Shown: positions 39,608 to 48,622 of the stretch, in pieces | Position numbering within the stretch: position 1 is the first letter of the stretch | How the letters are laid out: every line of letters starts with the position of its first letter | NCBI RefSeq assembly: GCF_014217785.1 | Contig: NZ_CP048814.1 | Span: 3,906,001 to 3,970,000, forward strand | Source of the DNA: Rhodococcus triatomae | GTDB taxonomy: Bacteria > Actinomycetota > Actinomycetes > Mycobacteriales > Mycobacteriaceae | Length of the DNA: 64,000 nt | Direction of reading: 5' to 3' | The notes under the pieces: generated by a model | What the model was told of the DNA's origin: nothing | The model's database searches: none | Seen by the model: only the letters and a program-made list of their open reading frames with translations | Translations under genes and position numbers: made by a program

Positions 39608-40848
39608 TCGTCCGCACCGGTACGAGATGCACCGTCGCTCGGTACCAGTGGTGCCGCCAGCGCCGGGAACAGGGCAGACACTGCGAAAGCCGCGGGATAT
39701 CCGACGACCGCGATCACAGCCCCGATCACCGGCGGTACCGTGGCCGCGACGACGAACTGGCCGGTGTTCTGAATGCCGAGTGCCCGCCCGCCCCAATACG
39801 GTCCGGCGATCTCGGCGACGGCGGTGAAGGCGAGCCCGTTGGGCGCAACGGTGACGACCGAGGCTGCCACGAGCGCGGCCACCGCAACGGCCGTACCCGC
39901 CGTGCCGGTACCCCACCCGTCGGCGAGTGCGAGAACGGTCATGCACCCTGCCCCCGTGATCGCCACGGTCCGAAGCGGTGTCATTCGGCTGCCGACCCGG
40001 TCCGACCAGTAGCCGACCCCCATGCGGCCGGCGGCACCGAGGATCTGTGCGACGGTGACGACCACTCCCGCCGAGGTCGCGGACCAGCCCTCGTCCGCGA
40101 TGAGCCAGACCAGCGCGAACGTCCACACCGTGTACTGCGGGACCACGAGGAGGGCCGAGGCGGCATGGATGCGCCACAGTGATGCTGCGGTACGAGACGG
40201 GGATGTTGCGGAACGATATGGATTGGCGAGCAGTCCCGACTCGGCCGCGGCGGCGCGATCCGGCCGTGGCGGATCGAGCACTCCGCATCCGCACGCGAGC
40301 GCGGCGAGAGCGCACAGCACGGTCGGAACGGCGAAGGCCGCGCCGAGACCGTACTCGTGACCGATGCCGGGCATGGTCAGTGCGGCGACCGCGATGCCCA
40401 GTGGCAGCGACATCTGGCGCATGCCCATCGCGAGCCCACGCCGGTGCGGCGGGAACCACCCGACCACCACCCGACCACTCGCGGCGTTGGCGGACGCGGC
40501 CGCCATCCCACCCACGAAGAGCAGGCACCAGACCAGGACGAGGGAGGGAGCCAGCGCGGCCCCGACGCCGGTTGCCGTACACGCCGCCATTCCCAGGGTG
40601 AGTACCCGTCGCTCGCCGAACCGGTCTGCGGCAGCACCCCACGCGACGAGGGTGACGACCACTCCGAGGGTCGGCGCCGCGACGATCAGCCCACTCCGTG
40701 CGAGGTCGAGGCCGTGGGTGGCCTGGAGTTCGGGAATGAGGAAGGCGACTCCGTTGACGAACACCGCCTGTGCGGCCTGGGCGAACATCCCGAGCGCGAG
40801 CATCGACCAGCGTCGAGCCGTGCCGATGTCCGTGGCCGTCGTCGACAC
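39586..40848 (-). CDS. MFS transporter (Rv2994-like)
   Basis: A 420-residue major facilitator with twelve predicted membrane helices. The loop between helices 2 and 3, GAAADRFGERRVLTLGMAAC, is the MFS motif A (GxxxDRxGxR). A second such loop in the C-half is YWSDRVGSRMTPLRTVAI, and ASGRVVVGWFPPHRRGLAMG is the helix 4-5 region. The substrate is unknown; drug or metabolite efflux is possible. GTG 40848 has GGAGGTGAC upstream. An array of TCTCA/TGAGA elements lies 30-56 bp upstream and may be its operator. It is divergent from the FAH-family gene. Confidence 0.87.
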   Translation of the reverse strand: MSTTATDIGTARRWSMLALGMFAQAAQAVFVNGVAFLIPELQATHGLDLARSGLIVAAPTLGVVVTLVAWGAAADRFGERRVLTLGMAACTATGVGAALAPSLVLVWCLLFVGGMAAASANAASGRVVVGWFPPHRRGLAMGMRQMSLPLGIAVAALTMPGIGHEYGLGAAFAVPTVLCALAALACGCGVLDPPRPDRAAAAESGLLANPYRSATSPSRTAASLWRIHAASALLVVPQYTVWTFALVWLIADEGWSATSAGVVVTVAQILGAAGRMGVGYWSDRVGSRMTPLRTVAITGAGCMTVLALADGWGTGTAGTAVAVAALVAASVVTVAPNGLAFTAVAEIAGPYWGGRALGIQNTGQFVVAATVPPVIGAVIAVVGYPAAFAVSALFPALAAPLVPSDGASRTGADETPPPSR

Positions 40849-40877
40849 GTGCCGTCACCTCCGCGCAGAAGTCGTAG

Positions 40878-40904
40878 TTCTCAGATAATGAGAATTACGT
40901 CTCA
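40878..40904. promoter_or_regulatory. Alternating TCTCA/TGAGA inverted repeats (candidate operator)
   Basis: TTCTCA (40878-40883) and TGAGAA (40889-40894) form an inverted repeat with spacer GATAA; TGAGA also pairs with TCTCA at 40900-40904 across ATTACG. The stretch is AT-rich compared with its surroundings and sits 30 bp upstream of the MFS start. It would suit a MarR- or TetR-type regulator, but none is encoded beside it. Confidence 0.5.
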
Positions 40905-40986
40905 CAGTATGATTTCGCCAGCAGTCTATACCGGCGGACGGTGACTCCGCCGTGAGTGGGGCCGTCCCGGCGATAGACTTCGGGGC

Positions 40987-41769
40987 ATGCGTCTTGGTCG
41001 AGTAGCGAGTCCCGATGGTGTTGCGTTCGTGAGTATCGAGGGGGAGGGGAACTCGAGTGCGGGGCTGACGGCCCGGGAGATCGCCGAGCACCCGTTCGGC
41101 TCGCCCACGTTCACCGGACGTAGTTGGCCGCTGGCCGACGTCCGGCTGCTGGCCCCCATCCTCGCCACCAAGATCATCGCGATCGGCAAGAACTATGCCG
41201 CGCATGCGGCCGAGATGGGTGGCGAGGCGCCTGCGGACCCGGTGATCTTCCTCAAGCCGTCCACCTCCATCGTGGGTCCCGACGCCGCGATCGCCTTGCC
41301 GAAGAACTCTGCCGAGGTGCACTACGAGGGTGAACTCGCGGTCGTGATCGGACGGCCCTGCAAGGACGTTCCCGCGGCGAAAGCACTCGACGTCGTGCTC
41401 GGCTACACCGTCGCCAACGACGTCACCGCCCGCGATCAGCAACGCCACGACGGTCAGTGGACTCGGGCCAAGGGCTACGACACCTTCTGCCCGTTGGGTC
41501 CGTGGATCGAGACGACGCTCGATCCGACCGATCTGGACATCACCACCGAGGTCGACGGCGAGGTCAAGCAGAGCAGTAACACTTCGCTTCTCCTGCACGA
41601 CATTCCGAAGATCATCGAGTGGGTCTCCGCGGTGATGACGCTGCTGCCGGGAGATGTGATCCTCACCGGAACCCCCGAGGGCGTGGGCCCGATCACCGAC
41701 GGTCAGACCGTCTCGGTGACGGTGTCGGGCATCGGCACACTCACCAACTCGGTGGCGGCCAAGCGCTGA
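40987..41769 (+). CDS. Fumarylacetoacetate hydrolase-family protein (Rv2993c-like)
   Basis: A 260-residue FAH-family enzyme. IIAIGKNYAAHAAEMGG, DPVIFLKPSTSIVGPDAAI and EVHYEGELAVVIGRPCKDVP hold the metal-binding acidic residues; GYTVANDVTARDQQRHDGQW and KGYDTFCPLGPWIETTLDP are the conserved middle, and LLPGDVILTGTPEGVGPITD the end. Members hydrolyse acylpyruvates or decarboxylate/isomerise 4-oxalocrotonate-type acids; the exact one here is not clear. It is 126 bp ahead of gltX and in the same direction, as in mycobacteria. Confidence 0.88.
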   Translation: MRLGRVASPDGVAFVSIEGEGNSSAGLTAREIAEHPFGSPTFTGRSWPLADVRLLAPILATKIIAIGKNYAAHAAEMGGEAPADPVIFLKPSTSIVGPDAAIALPKNSAEVHYEGELAVVIGRPCKDVPAAKALDVVLGYTVANDVTARDQQRHDGQWTRAKGYDTFCPLGPWIETTLDPTDLDITTEVDGEVKQSSNTSLLLHDIPKIIEWVSAVMTLLPGDVILTGTPEGVGPITDGQTVSVTVSGIGTLTNSVAAKR

Positions 41770-41895
41770 CCGCGGGCCACTGCGGCGTACTCGGGTCGCG
41801 CGATGTCGGAGCCCGCGCATCCCGAAGCCCGCGCATCTGCACGTACATGGCCGACTAGCCTGTAGGGGACCGTGTACCGCCGACTCGAGTGAGCC

Positions 41896-43374
41896 ATGAC
41901 CACAAGCGAAGTTCGCGTCCGTTTCTGCCCGTCGCCCACCGGAACCCCGCACGTCGGGCTGATCCGTACCGCGCTGTTCAACTGGGCGTTCGCCCGCCAC
42001 CACGGTGGCGCGTTCGTGTTCCGCATCGAGGACACCGACGCCGCCCGGGACAGCGAGGAGTCCTACCAGGCCCTGCTGGATGCGCTGCGCTGGCTGGGGC
42101 TCAACTGGGACGAGGGGCCGGAGGTCGGTGGGCCGTACGAGCCGTATCGGCAGTCGCAGCGCCGCGAGCTGCATCTCGAGGTGGTGGCGAAGCTGCTCGC
42201 GGCGGGGGAGGCGTACGAATCGTTCTCCACCCCCGAGGAGGTCGAGGCCAGGCACCGTGCCGCCGGCCGCGACCCGAAGCTGGGATACGACAACTTCGAT
42301 CGTGATCTCACGGCGGAACAGCGCCAGGCGTACCTCGACGAGGGCCGGAAGCCGGTGGTGCGCCTGCGGATGCCCGACCACGATCTCACCTGGAACGATC
42401 TGGTACGGGGGGAGACCACGTTCAAGTCGGGGACGGTGCCCGACTTCGCACTCACCCGCGGCAACGGGATCCCGCTCTACACGCTGGTCAACCCGGTCGA
42501 CGATGCGACGATGAAGATCACCCACGTCCTGCGCGGGGAGGATCTGCTGTCCTCGACCCCGCGGCAGCTCGCACTGTACGAGGCACTCGAACGCATCGGT
42601 GTCGCCGATCTCACTCCGGAGTTCGGGCATCTGCCGTTCGTCATGGGGCAGGGCAACAAGAAGCTCTCCAAGAGGGATCCGGAGGCCGATCTCTTCATCC
42701 ACCGCGAGCGCGGCTTCGTCCCGGAGGGGCTTCTCAACTACCTGGCCCTGCTCGGGTGGAGCCTCACCGACGATCGCGACGTCTTCTCGCTCGACGAGAT
42801 GGTGTCGGCCTTCGACATCTCCACGGTGAACTCGAACCCCGCCCGCTTCGACCAGAAGAAGGCGGATGCGATCAATGCCGAACACATTCGTCAGCTCGAT
42901 CCGGCCGAGTTCGCCGCCCGGCTCCGTGCCTTCCTCACCGAGTACCACGGCCTCGGTGCGGTCGACGATGCACTCTTCGCGACGGCCGCGGACCTCGTGC
43001 AGACCCGCATCGTCGTGCTCTCCGACGCCTGGGATCTCCTGAAGTTCCTGTTCGTCGACGAGTCCGAGTTCACCGTCGATCCCGCCGCGGCCGCGAAGAA
43101 TCTCGGTGCCGACGCGGGGCCCGTCCTCGACGCGGCCATCGCCTCGCTCGAATCGGTCGACACGTGGACCGCCTCCTCGATCGAGGAGGCGCTGAAGTCG
43201 GCGTTGATCGACGGCCTGGGTCTCAAGCCCAGGAAGGCGTTCGCGCCGGTGCGGGTGGGTGTCACCGGCTCGCACATCAGCCCACCGCTGTACGAGTCGA
43301 TGGAACTGTTGGGGCGGGACGTGTCGTCGGCGCGGTTGCGCAGCGCGCGCTCCCTGGTCCCTGCTGAGGCCTGA
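41896..43374 (+). CDS. gltX: Glutamyl-tRNA synthetase (probably non-discriminating)
   Basis: A 492-residue class I synthetase. [20 protein letters not shown] holds the HIGH-type motif (HVGL), and [15 protein letters not shown] the KMSKS-type motif (KLSKR). Length is normal. No glutaminyl-tRNA synthetase is seen, while gatCAB is encoded in this window; in such actinobacteria GltX charges both tRNA-Glu and tRNA-Gln with glutamate. tRNA-Gln and tRNA-Glu genes follow directly downstream. ATG 41896 is the only suitable start. Confidence 0.95.
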   Translation: MTTSEVRVRFCPSPTGTPHVGLIRTALFNWAFARHHGGAFVFRIEDTDAARDSEESYQALLDALRWLGLNWDEGPEVGGPYEPYRQSQRRELHLEVVAKLLAAGEAYESFSTPEEVEARHRAAGRDPKLGYDNFDRDLTAEQRQAYLDEGRKPVVRLRMPDHDLTWNDLVRGETTFKSGTVPDFALTRGNGIPLYTLVNPVDDATMKITHVLRGEDLLSSTPRQLALYEALERIGVADLTPEFGHLPFVMGQGNKKLSKRDPEADLFIHRERGFVPEGLLNYLALLGWSLTDDRDVFSLDEMVSAFDISTVNSNPARFDQKKADAINAEHIRQLDPAEFAARLRAFLTEYHGLGAVDDALFATAADLVQTRIVVLSDAWDLLKFLFVDESEFTVDPAAAAKNLGADAGPVLDAAIASLESVDTWTASSIEEALKSALIDGLGLKPRKAFAPVRVGVTGSHISPPLYESMELLGRDVSSARLRSARSLVPAEA

Positions 43375-43525
43375 TTGCGCCGTCGGACCGTCCCGGGCGG
43401 GAAGAGACCCAGAAAACAGCGTCTGACCATACGATTTGGTAAATCCCGCTAGGGGGCTGGTAATCTCTTCTTCGGCCCGAGACGGTCCGCGAAGCCCAGT
43501 TGCTGCGCAGGTCGGACCAGGCCAT

Positions 43526-43597
43526 TGGGGTATGGTGTAATTGGCAACACAGCGGTTTCTGGTACCGCCATTCTAGGTTCGAGTCCTGGTACCCCAG
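43526..43597 (+). tRNA. tRNA-Gln (anticodon CTG)
   Basis: Acceptor arms TGGGGTA (43526-43532) and TACCCCA (43590-43596) pair fully, with discriminator G at 43597. The anticodon stem GCGGT/ACCGC encloses the loop TTCTGGT, giving anticodon CTG. The T loop is TTCGAGT. CCA is not encoded. It is 151 bp after gltX. Confidence 0.95.
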
Positions 43598-43675
43598 CGG
43601 AAGTTCGGTCGATTTTGTCACCGGACTGCGGCAGGTTAAGCTTGCCGAGCTTCCAGAGCAGAGAACAAAGTTCCT

Positions 43676-43748
43676 GGCCCCGTCGTCTAGCGGCCTAGGA
43701 CGCCGCCCTCTCAAGGCGGTAGCGCGGGTTCGAATCCCGTCGGGGCTA
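43676..43748 (+). tRNA. tRNA-Glu (anticodon CTC)
   Basis: Acceptor arms GGCCCCG (43676-43682) and CGGGGCT (43741-43747), with one G-T pair and discriminator A at 43748. The anticodon stem CCGCC/GGCGG encloses CTCTCAA, giving anticodon CTC. T loop TTCGAAT. CCA is not encoded. A terminator follows within six bases. Confidence 0.95.
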
Positions 43749-43753
43749 CAACG

Positions 43754-43790
43754 AGAAGTCCCCTCCGGTCATCGACCGGAGGGGACTTCT
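43754..43790 (+). terminator. Terminator after the tRNA pair
   Basis: Perfect 17-base arms (43754-43770 and 43774-43790) with a 3-base loop, followed by TTCGTTT. It ends the tRNA-Gln/tRNA-Glu transcript and faces the DUF5302 gene. Confidence 0.88.
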
Positions 43791-43822
43791 TTCGTTTGGT
43801 GATCTGTCCGTTCCCGGACGTC

Positions 43823-43987
43823 TCATCCGCTCTTGCGCCGGAATTCGCGTTTGTGGTCCGCGGGGCCGTGTGGATGATCGACTTTCGCCTTGCTGTCCAG
43901 GTGATCGGTTCCGCCCGCCGCGTGGCGATTCTTGCGTTCGAGCGCCTCCAGGAACTTGCGCTTGGTTTCTTCGCTCGGTTCGGTCAC
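43823..43987 (-). CDS. DUF5302-type small protein (54 residues)
   Basis: A 54-residue basic protein starting at GTG 43987. It begins VTEPSEETKRKFLEALERKN and ends HGPADHKREFRRKSG. The KRKFLEALERKN helix and the REFRRKSG tail match the small actinobacterial DUF5302 family, whose function is unknown to me. GGGAG lies nine bases upstream of the GTG. About half the residues are charged, so it may bind nucleic acid or be largely disordered. It follows the flavoprotein gene by 96 bp on the same strand. Confidence 0.82.
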   Translation of the reverse strand: MTEPSEETKRKFLEALERKNRHAAGGTDHLDSKAKVDHPHGPADHKREFRRKSG

Positions 43988-44083
43988 GGTAGAACTCCCT
44001 CGATTCGACGGTTCCCTTCCGTGAACATACGCCGACCGAATGTGCGATGCCTCTCATTTTTCGAGGCGGGACCGTGGTGCCGG

Positions 44084-44611
44084 TCAGTTGCCGGCGGAGG
44101 GGTCACCGGAGCGATCGGCAGCCGGTGCGGTGCTCCCGCCCACCGGCATCGGAGGCAGCCCGAGCTTGCGGTGGTCCCACGACCGCGTCCGGTCGGCGAC
44201 CACGCGTACGGCGACTCGCTTGTGCAGCATCGCCTCGACGGCCGGGCGCAGGCTGTCGTCGTAGGGCCCGGTGTACCGCTCCCAGACGCCGACGCCGACG
44301 AGGAACAGCGATTCCGGATCGTCGTACACCTCGGCGCGCCCCTCGATCGACACACCGCGCAGTGTGTCGTAGGTGTCGCCGTCCTCGATCAGCACGCTGA
44401 CCCGGTCGTCGCGGGCGAGATTGACCGCCTTCTGGGATTTCGCCTTGGTTTCGAACCAGATCTCGGACCCGATCACCGCGAACCACATGGCTGTCAGGTG
44501 CGGCGTACCCGCGGGGCCGAGGGTGGCGAGCGTGGCGACTCTGCTCCGCTCCACGAAGTCCTCGATCTCGGAGCTCGTCATGGCGATCTCCGCTCGGCGA
44601 TGGGTGCTCAC
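44084..44611 (-). CDS. Split beta-barrel FMN/F420-binding protein (PPOX family, Rv2991-like)
   Basis: A 175-residue protein of the pyridoxamine 5'-phosphate oxidase-like fold. RVATLATLGPAGTPHLTAMW and EIWFETKAKSQKAVNLARD are the first two barrel motifs that bind the flavin or F420 phosphate; RVSVLIEDGDTYDTLRGVSI and GRAEVYDD complete the core. The reaction is unknown. GTG 44611 is preceded by GGAGGAGG at seven bases; ATG 44581 would give a shorter protein. It is downstream of the IclR gene on the same strand. fbiD, an F420 synthesis gene, is in the window too, though not adjacent. Confidence 0.8.
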   Translation of the reverse strand: MSTHRRAEIAMTSSEIEDFVERSRVATLATLGPAGTPHLTAMWFAVIGSEIWFETKAKSQKAVNLARDDRVSVLIEDGDTYDTLRGVSIEGRAEVYDDPESLFLVGVGVWERYTGPYDDSLRPAVEAMLHKRVAVRVVADRTRSWDHRKLGLPPMPVGGSTAPAADRSGDPSAGN

Positions 44612-44710
44612 GGGTTGTCCTCCTCCGTCGGGCCGACCGGATCTCGACCGGCATCCGTACAGCATGCGTGAGGGTGGTCCGGTATGCGAGAGTTCCGGCC
44701 GTTCACGGGA

Positions 44711-45412
44711 TCACAGGCGTTTGTGCAGTGCCTCGGCGGCGGCGAGGAGGTCGGCAGCCCATCGCGCGCCCGGACGCCGGCCCATCCGATCGATGGGGCC
44801 GGACACGGAGACGGCGGCGACGACGGCGCCGCCGGCGTCCCGCACCGGAGCGGCCACACTGGCGACGCCGGGCTCGCGCTCGGCCGCGCTCTGTGCCCAG
44901 CCGCGCCGGCGCACGTCGAGCAGGATGCGTTCCCCGAAGGCGGCCTCGGGGAGGATGGCGCGCTGGATCTGCGGATCTGCCCACGCCAGAAGCACCTTCG
45001 CACCGGACCCGGCCGTCATCGGCAGGCGGGCGCCGACGAGGACGGTGTCTCGCAGCCCGGTGGGAGGTTCCATCGATGCGACGCACACCCGTTGGGTCCC
45101 TTCGCGGCGGTAGAGCTGGACGCTCTCACCGGTGATCTCCCGCAGCCGTGGAAGTACCATCGAGGCAGCGGACAGGAGCGGATCGTTGGCACTCGCGGCG
45201 AGTTCGGCGAGCCCGGGCCCGGGGCACCACAGCCCGTCGGAGTCACGGGCGAGGAGCCGGTGCACTTCCAGTCCCACGGCCAGCCGGTGGGCAGTCGCGC
45301 GAGGCAGACCGGTCCGCACGCACAGTTCGGAGAGGCTGCACGGCTGCTCGGCGACCGCGTGTAGCACGCCCATTGCTTTGTCCAGCACTCCGATGCCGCT
45401 ATGCTGTCTCAT
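44711..45412 (-). CDS. IclR-family regulator (leuCD-associated, Rv2989-like)
   Basis: A 233-residue regulator. The N-terminal winged helix is GVLDKAMGVLHAVAEQPCSL with recognition helix GLPRATAHRLAVGLE. The C-terminal effector domain has VQLYRREGTQRVCVASMEPP, LPMTAGSGAKVLLAW and ASVAAPVRDAGGAVVAAVSV, the usual IclR ligand pocket. It is divergent from leuCD. Orthologues at this place (LtbR in Corynebacterium, NdgR in Streptomyces) control leucine synthesis, so a leuCD role is likely. ATG 45412 gives the same length as Rv2989 (233). Confidence 0.88.
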   Translation of the reverse strand: MRQHSGIGVLDKAMGVLHAVAEQPCSLSELCVRTGLPRATAHRLAVGLEVHRLLARDSDGLWCPGPGLAELAASANDPLLSAASMVLPRLREITGESVQLYRREGTQRVCVASMEPPTGLRDTVLVGARLPMTAGSGAKVLLAWADPQIQRAILPEAAFGERILLDVRRRGWAQSAAEREPGVASVAAPVRDAGGAVVAAVSVSGPIDRMGRRPGARWAADLLAAAEALHKRL

Positions 45413-45417
45413 AGGTC

Positions 45418-45471
45418 GATACCCGTATCTCGCATGTTGGGATAGTAGCGCAATGTTCCGTGGTAGGGAAC
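45418..45471. promoter_or_regulatory. Divergent iclR/leuC control region with two dyads
   Basis: GATACCCGTATC (45418-45429) has arms GATAC/GTATC and lies six bases ahead of the iclR ATG. GTTCC (45455-45459) and GGAAC (45467-45471) form a second dyad with a 7-base spacer. Either could be the IclR-type operator for leuCD and autoregulation. No other symmetrical element was seen before leuC. Confidence 0.45.
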
Positions 45472-45595
45472 GCGACATCGCCTTTCGAGAAGCGGGCGAC
45501 CGGAGACAGGTGGTGCGTCCGCACCGTGCCCGCCGGCCAGCCCCCGGCGCGCACACAGGATCACGTCACGAGACGGCATACACGAGGTGGAGAAG

Positions 45596-47008
45596 ATGGC
45601 AGAGAAAGCACGTACCCTCGCCGAGAAGGTGTGGGACGACCACGTCGTCGTGCGCGGCGAAGGCGGTAGCCCCGACCTCATCTACATCGACCTGCACCTG
45701 GTCCACGAGGTGACCAGCCCGCAGGCGTTCGACGGCCTCCGCCTGGCGAATCGGCCACTGCGCCGGCGGGATCTCACCATCGCGACCGAGGACCACAACG
45801 TCCCGACCATCGACATCGACAAGCCGATCGCCGACCCGGTGTCGCGCACCCAGGTCGAGACCCTGCGTCGTAACTGTGAGGAATTCGGCGTCCGGCTGTA
45901 CCCGATGGGAGACATCGACCAGGGCATCGTGCACGTCGTGGGGCCGCAACTCGGGCTCACTCAGCCGGGGATGACGGTGGTCTGCGGAGACTCGCACACG
46001 TCGACCCACGGTGCTTTCGGCGCTCTCGCAATGGGAATCGGAACCAGCGAGGTCGAACACGTGATGGCAACACAGACGCTGTCGCTGCGGCCGTTCAAGA
46101 CGATGGCGGTGACGGTGGACGGCGACCTGCCACCGGGAGTGACGAGCAAGGACCTGATCCTGGCCGTCATCGCGAAGATCGGAACCGGTGGCGGGCAGGG
46201 CTATGTCCTGGAATACCGCGGCTCGGCCATCGAGAAGCTGTCGATGGAAGCCCGGATGACGATCTGCAACATGTCGATCGAGGCGGGCGCTCGCGCCGGA
46301 ATGATCGCACCCGATGCGATCACGTACGAGTTCCTCGCCGGGCGTCCCCACGCGCCGAAGGGCGCGGACTGGGACGACGCCGTGGCGGCGTGGGAGCAGC
46401 TGAAGACCGACGAGGGTGCGGTGTTCGACCACGAGGTGCACATCGACGCGGCATCGTTGACCCCGTTCGTCACGTGGGGCACGAACCCGGGGCAGGGTGC
46501 TCCTCTCGGGACGGCGGTTCCGGACCCCGAGGACTTCGTCGACGAATCGGACCGGGTGGCAGCGGAGAAGGCGTTGACCTACATGGCCCTCGAGCCCGGA
46601 ACTCCGTTGCGGGAGGTAACGATCGACACGGTCTTCGTCGGGTCCTGCACCAACGGACGGATCGAGGACCTGCGATCCGTCGCCGAGGTGCTGCGCGGCC
46701 GCAAGGTCGCGGACGGCGTACGGATGTTGATCGTCCCCGGCTCCATGCGTGTTCGGGCCCAGGCGGAGGAGGAAGGCCTCGGCGAGATCTTCACGGCCGC
46801 GGGCGCCGAATGGCGACAGGCGGGCTGCTCGATGTGCCTGGGAATGAACCCGGACCAGCTGTCGCCGGGTGAGCGGTCGGCGTCCACGTCCAACCGGAAC
46901 TTCGAAGGCCGCCAAGGCAAAGGGGGGCGAACCCACCTGGTCTCACCGCCTGTCGCAGCTGCCACCGCAGTGCGGGGCACCCTGTCCGCACCGTCAGATC
47001 TGGTCTAG
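45596..47008 (+). CDS. leuC: 3-isopropylmalate dehydratase large subunit
   Basis: The 470-residue aconitase-family large subunit isomerises 2- to 3-isopropylmalate in leucine synthesis. Cluster cysteines are in [20 protein letters not shown] and [40 protein letters not shown] is an aconitase signature, and [20 protein letters not shown] is near the end. Length is normal. ATG 45596 is chosen; GTG 45587 would add three residues. leuD follows after 27 bp. Control by the divergent IclR protein is likely. Confidence 0.95.
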   Translation: MAEKARTLAEKVWDDHVVVRGEGGSPDLIYIDLHLVHEVTSPQAFDGLRLANRPLRRRDLTIATEDHNVPTIDIDKPIADPVSRTQVETLRRNCEEFGVRLYPMGDIDQGIVHVVGPQLGLTQPGMTVVCGDSHTSTHGAFGALAMGIGTSEVEHVMATQTLSLRPFKTMAVTVDGDLPPGVTSKDLILAVIAKIGTGGGQGYVLEYRGSAIEKLSMEARMTICNMSIEAGARAGMIAPDAITYEFLAGRPHAPKGADWDDAVAAWEQLKTDEGAVFDHEVHIDAASLTPFVTWGTNPGQGAPLGTAVPDPEDFVDESDRVAAEKALTYMALEPGTPLREVTIDTVFVGSCTNGRIEDLRSVAEVLRGRKVADGVRMLIVPGSMRVRAQAEEEGLGEIFTAAGAEWRQAGCSMCLGMNPDQLSPGERSASTSNRNFEGRQGKGGRTHLVSPPVAAATAVRGTLSAPSDLV

Positions 47009-47035
47009 GACCCGAGTAAATCAGGAGAAGTTTCG

Positions 47036-47647
47036 ATGGAATCCTTTACAACGCACAAAGGTATCGGCGTCCCGCTGCGACGCTCCAATGTCGACACCGA
47101 CCAGATCATTCCGGCGGTCTACCTGAAGCGGGTGACTCGCACCGGTTTCGAGGACGGGCTGTTCGCGGCATGGCGTGGTGACCCGAATTTCGTCCTCAAC
47201 ATCGCACCGTACGATCGTGGATCCGTGCTCGTCGCCGGACCGGACTTCGGTACCGGGTCCTCCCGCGAGCACGCGGTATGGGCTCTATCGGACTATGGAT
47301 TTCGGGTCGTGATCGCCTCGCGGTTCGCCGACATCTTCCGCGGCAACGCCGGCAAGGCGGGTCTCCTGGCGGCTCAGGTGGAGCAGTCGGACGTCGAACT
47401 GCTCTGGAAACTGATCGAGGAGCAGCCCGGTCTGGAATTGGTCGTCGATCTGGAGAACCGAACTGTGACGGCCGGAACAACCGTGGTGGGCTTTAACATT
47501 GACGACTACACGCGGTGGCGTCTGCTCGAGGGTCTCGACGACATCGGATTGACGTTGCGGCAGGTAGAAGCGATTTCGGAGTTCGAAAAGTCAAGGCCTT
47601 CATGGAAACCTGTGACGATCGAAGAGCCCGAATCGAGTACTTCCTGA
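47036..47647 (+). CDS. leuD: 3-isopropylmalate dehydratase small subunit
   Basis: The 203-residue swivel subunit that pairs with Leu[21 protein letters not shown] and [20 protein letters not shown] are the conserved substrate-binding motifs; [20 protein letters not shown] follows. ATG 47036 has CAGGAGAAG upstream. A perfect 12-bp-arm terminator lies 44 bases after the stop. Confidence 0.95.
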   Translation: MESFTTHKGIGVPLRRSNVDTDQIIPAVYLKRVTRTGFEDGLFAAWRGDPNFVLNIAPYDRGSVLVAGPDFGTGSSREHAVWALSDYGFRVVIASRFADIFRGNAGKAGLLAAQVEQSDVELLWKLIEEQPGLELVVDLENRTVTAGTTVVGFNIDDYTRWRLLEGLDDIGLTLRQVEAISEFEKSRPSWKPVTIEEPESSTS

Positions 47648-47691
47648 GCCCGCAACGGCCCTCTTCTCGACCGAATATTCCTCGTCGACCG

Positions 47692-47721
47692 GTGCCACGC
47701 CAACGAGAATTGGCGTGGCAC
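47692..47721 (+). terminator. Terminator after leuD
   Basis: GTGCCACGCCAA (47692-47703) and TTGGCGTGGCAC (47710-47721) pair perfectly around a 6-base loop. It separates leuCD from hupB. Confidence 0.82.
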
Positions 47722-47801
47722 ATAGACTCTTGCCGTATTCTGGGTTTACCGTGGTTCGTAGTCGGTCCAAAGGTGGGCCATCAGTTTGCGGAGGAATTTC
47801 A

Positions 47802-48521
47802 ATGAACAAGGCAGAGCTCATCGATGTTCTGACCGAGAAACTTGGGTCGGACAGGCGCACGGCCACCGAGGCAGTCGAGAACATCGTCGATACGATTGTT
47901 CGCGCTGTACACCGCGGGGAGAGCGTCACGATCACAGGTTTCGGTGTCTTCGAGCAGCGTCGTCGCGCGGCCCGAGTGGCGCGTAACCCGCGCACGGGCG
48001 AGACCGTCAAGGTCAAACCGACTTCCGTTCCGGCGTTCCGGCCCGGTGCGCAGTTCAAGGCCGTGATCGCCGGCGGCCAGAAGCTCCCGGCCAGTGGTCC
48101 GGCCGTCAAGCGCGGCGCGGGCGTCCCGGTCAAGAAGGCAGCGGCGAAGAAGACCGCGGCCAAGAAGGCGGCAGCCAAGAAGACGGCGGCGAAGAAGACC
48201 ACCGCCACCAAGGCGCCGGCCAAGAAGACCGCGGCGAAGAAGACCACCGCCACCAAGGCGCCGGCCAAGAAGACCGCGGCGAAGAAGACCACCGCCACCA
48301 AGGCGCCGGCCAAGAAGACCGCGGCGAAGAAGACCACCGCCACCAAGGCGCCGGCCAAGAAGACCGCGGCGAAGAAGACCACCGCCACCAAGGCGCCGGC
48401 CAAGAAGACCGCGGCCAAGAAGACCACCGCCACCAAGGCGCCGGCCAAGAAGACCGCGGCCAAGAAGACCACCGCCAAGAAGACGGCGGCGAAGAAGGCC
48501 CCTGCCAAGCGTTCACGCTAG
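47802..48521 (+). CDS. hupB: HU-family nucleoid protein with Lys/Ala-rich tail
   Basis: A 239-residue histone-like protein. Residues 1-90 are the HU fold: [40 protein letters not shown] and [20 protein letters not shown] (the DNA-binding arm). Residues about 107-239 are a PAKK-type tail rich in Lys, Ala, Thr and Pro, as in mycobacterial HupB, which resembles eukaryotic linker histone tails. The tail contains six 15-residue repeats. It binds and compacts DNA; the tail is a target of acetylation in mycobacteria. ATG 47802 has GAGGAA upstream. Confidence 0.95.
   Translation: MNKAELIDVLTEKLGSDRRTATEAVENIVDTIVRAVHRGESVTITGFGVFEQRRRAARVARNPRTGETVKVKPTSVPAFRPGAQFKAVIAGGQKLPASGPAVKRGAGVPVKKAAAKKTAAKKAAAKKTAAKKTTATKAPAKKTAAKKTTATKAPAKKTAAKKTTATKAPAKKTAAKKTTATKAPAKKTAAKKTTATKAPAKKTAAKKTTATKAPAKKTAAKKTTAKKTAAKKAPAKRSR
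48198..48467 (+). repeat. Six 45-bp tandem repeats in the hupB tail
   Basis: Six 45-bp units begin at 48198, 48243, 48288, 48333, 48378 and 48423. Each encodes a version of [15 protein letters not shown]. Most units are identical at the base level apart from GCG/GCC changes in the later ones, which indicates recent expansion or homogenisation and makes the copy number prone to change. Confidence 0.92.
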
Positions 48522-48572
48522 GTCAGGTTCGATCACGCCCGGCGGGACTCCCGTTCCGCCGCGGCCGACATC

Positions 48573-48608
48573 CAGTGGCGCCGGCTCTGCACAGAGCCGG
48601 CGCCACTG
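48573..48608. terminator. Terminator between hupB and mutT1 (convergent)
   Basis: Perfect 17-base arms (48573-48589 and 48592-48608) with a two-base centre, so the effective loop is a little larger. It lies between convergent genes and could act both ways. Confidence 0.82.
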
Positions 48609-48622
48609 AGCGTGAGAGGCGT

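Noticed and set aside
43746-44057. A 103-codon minus-strand frame over the terminator and DUF5302 region
   Set aside because: It reads through the tRNA terminator hairpin and has no family features; the 54-residue frame has a good ribosome binding site and DUF5302 ends.
48198-48467. CRISPR array
   Set aside because: The 45-bp repeats are contiguous, without spacers, and in frame within hupB.
48094-48609. Pro/Arg-rich frames over the hupB repeats
   Set aside because: They are alternative readings of the Lys/Ala repeat; HU homology fixes the true frame.
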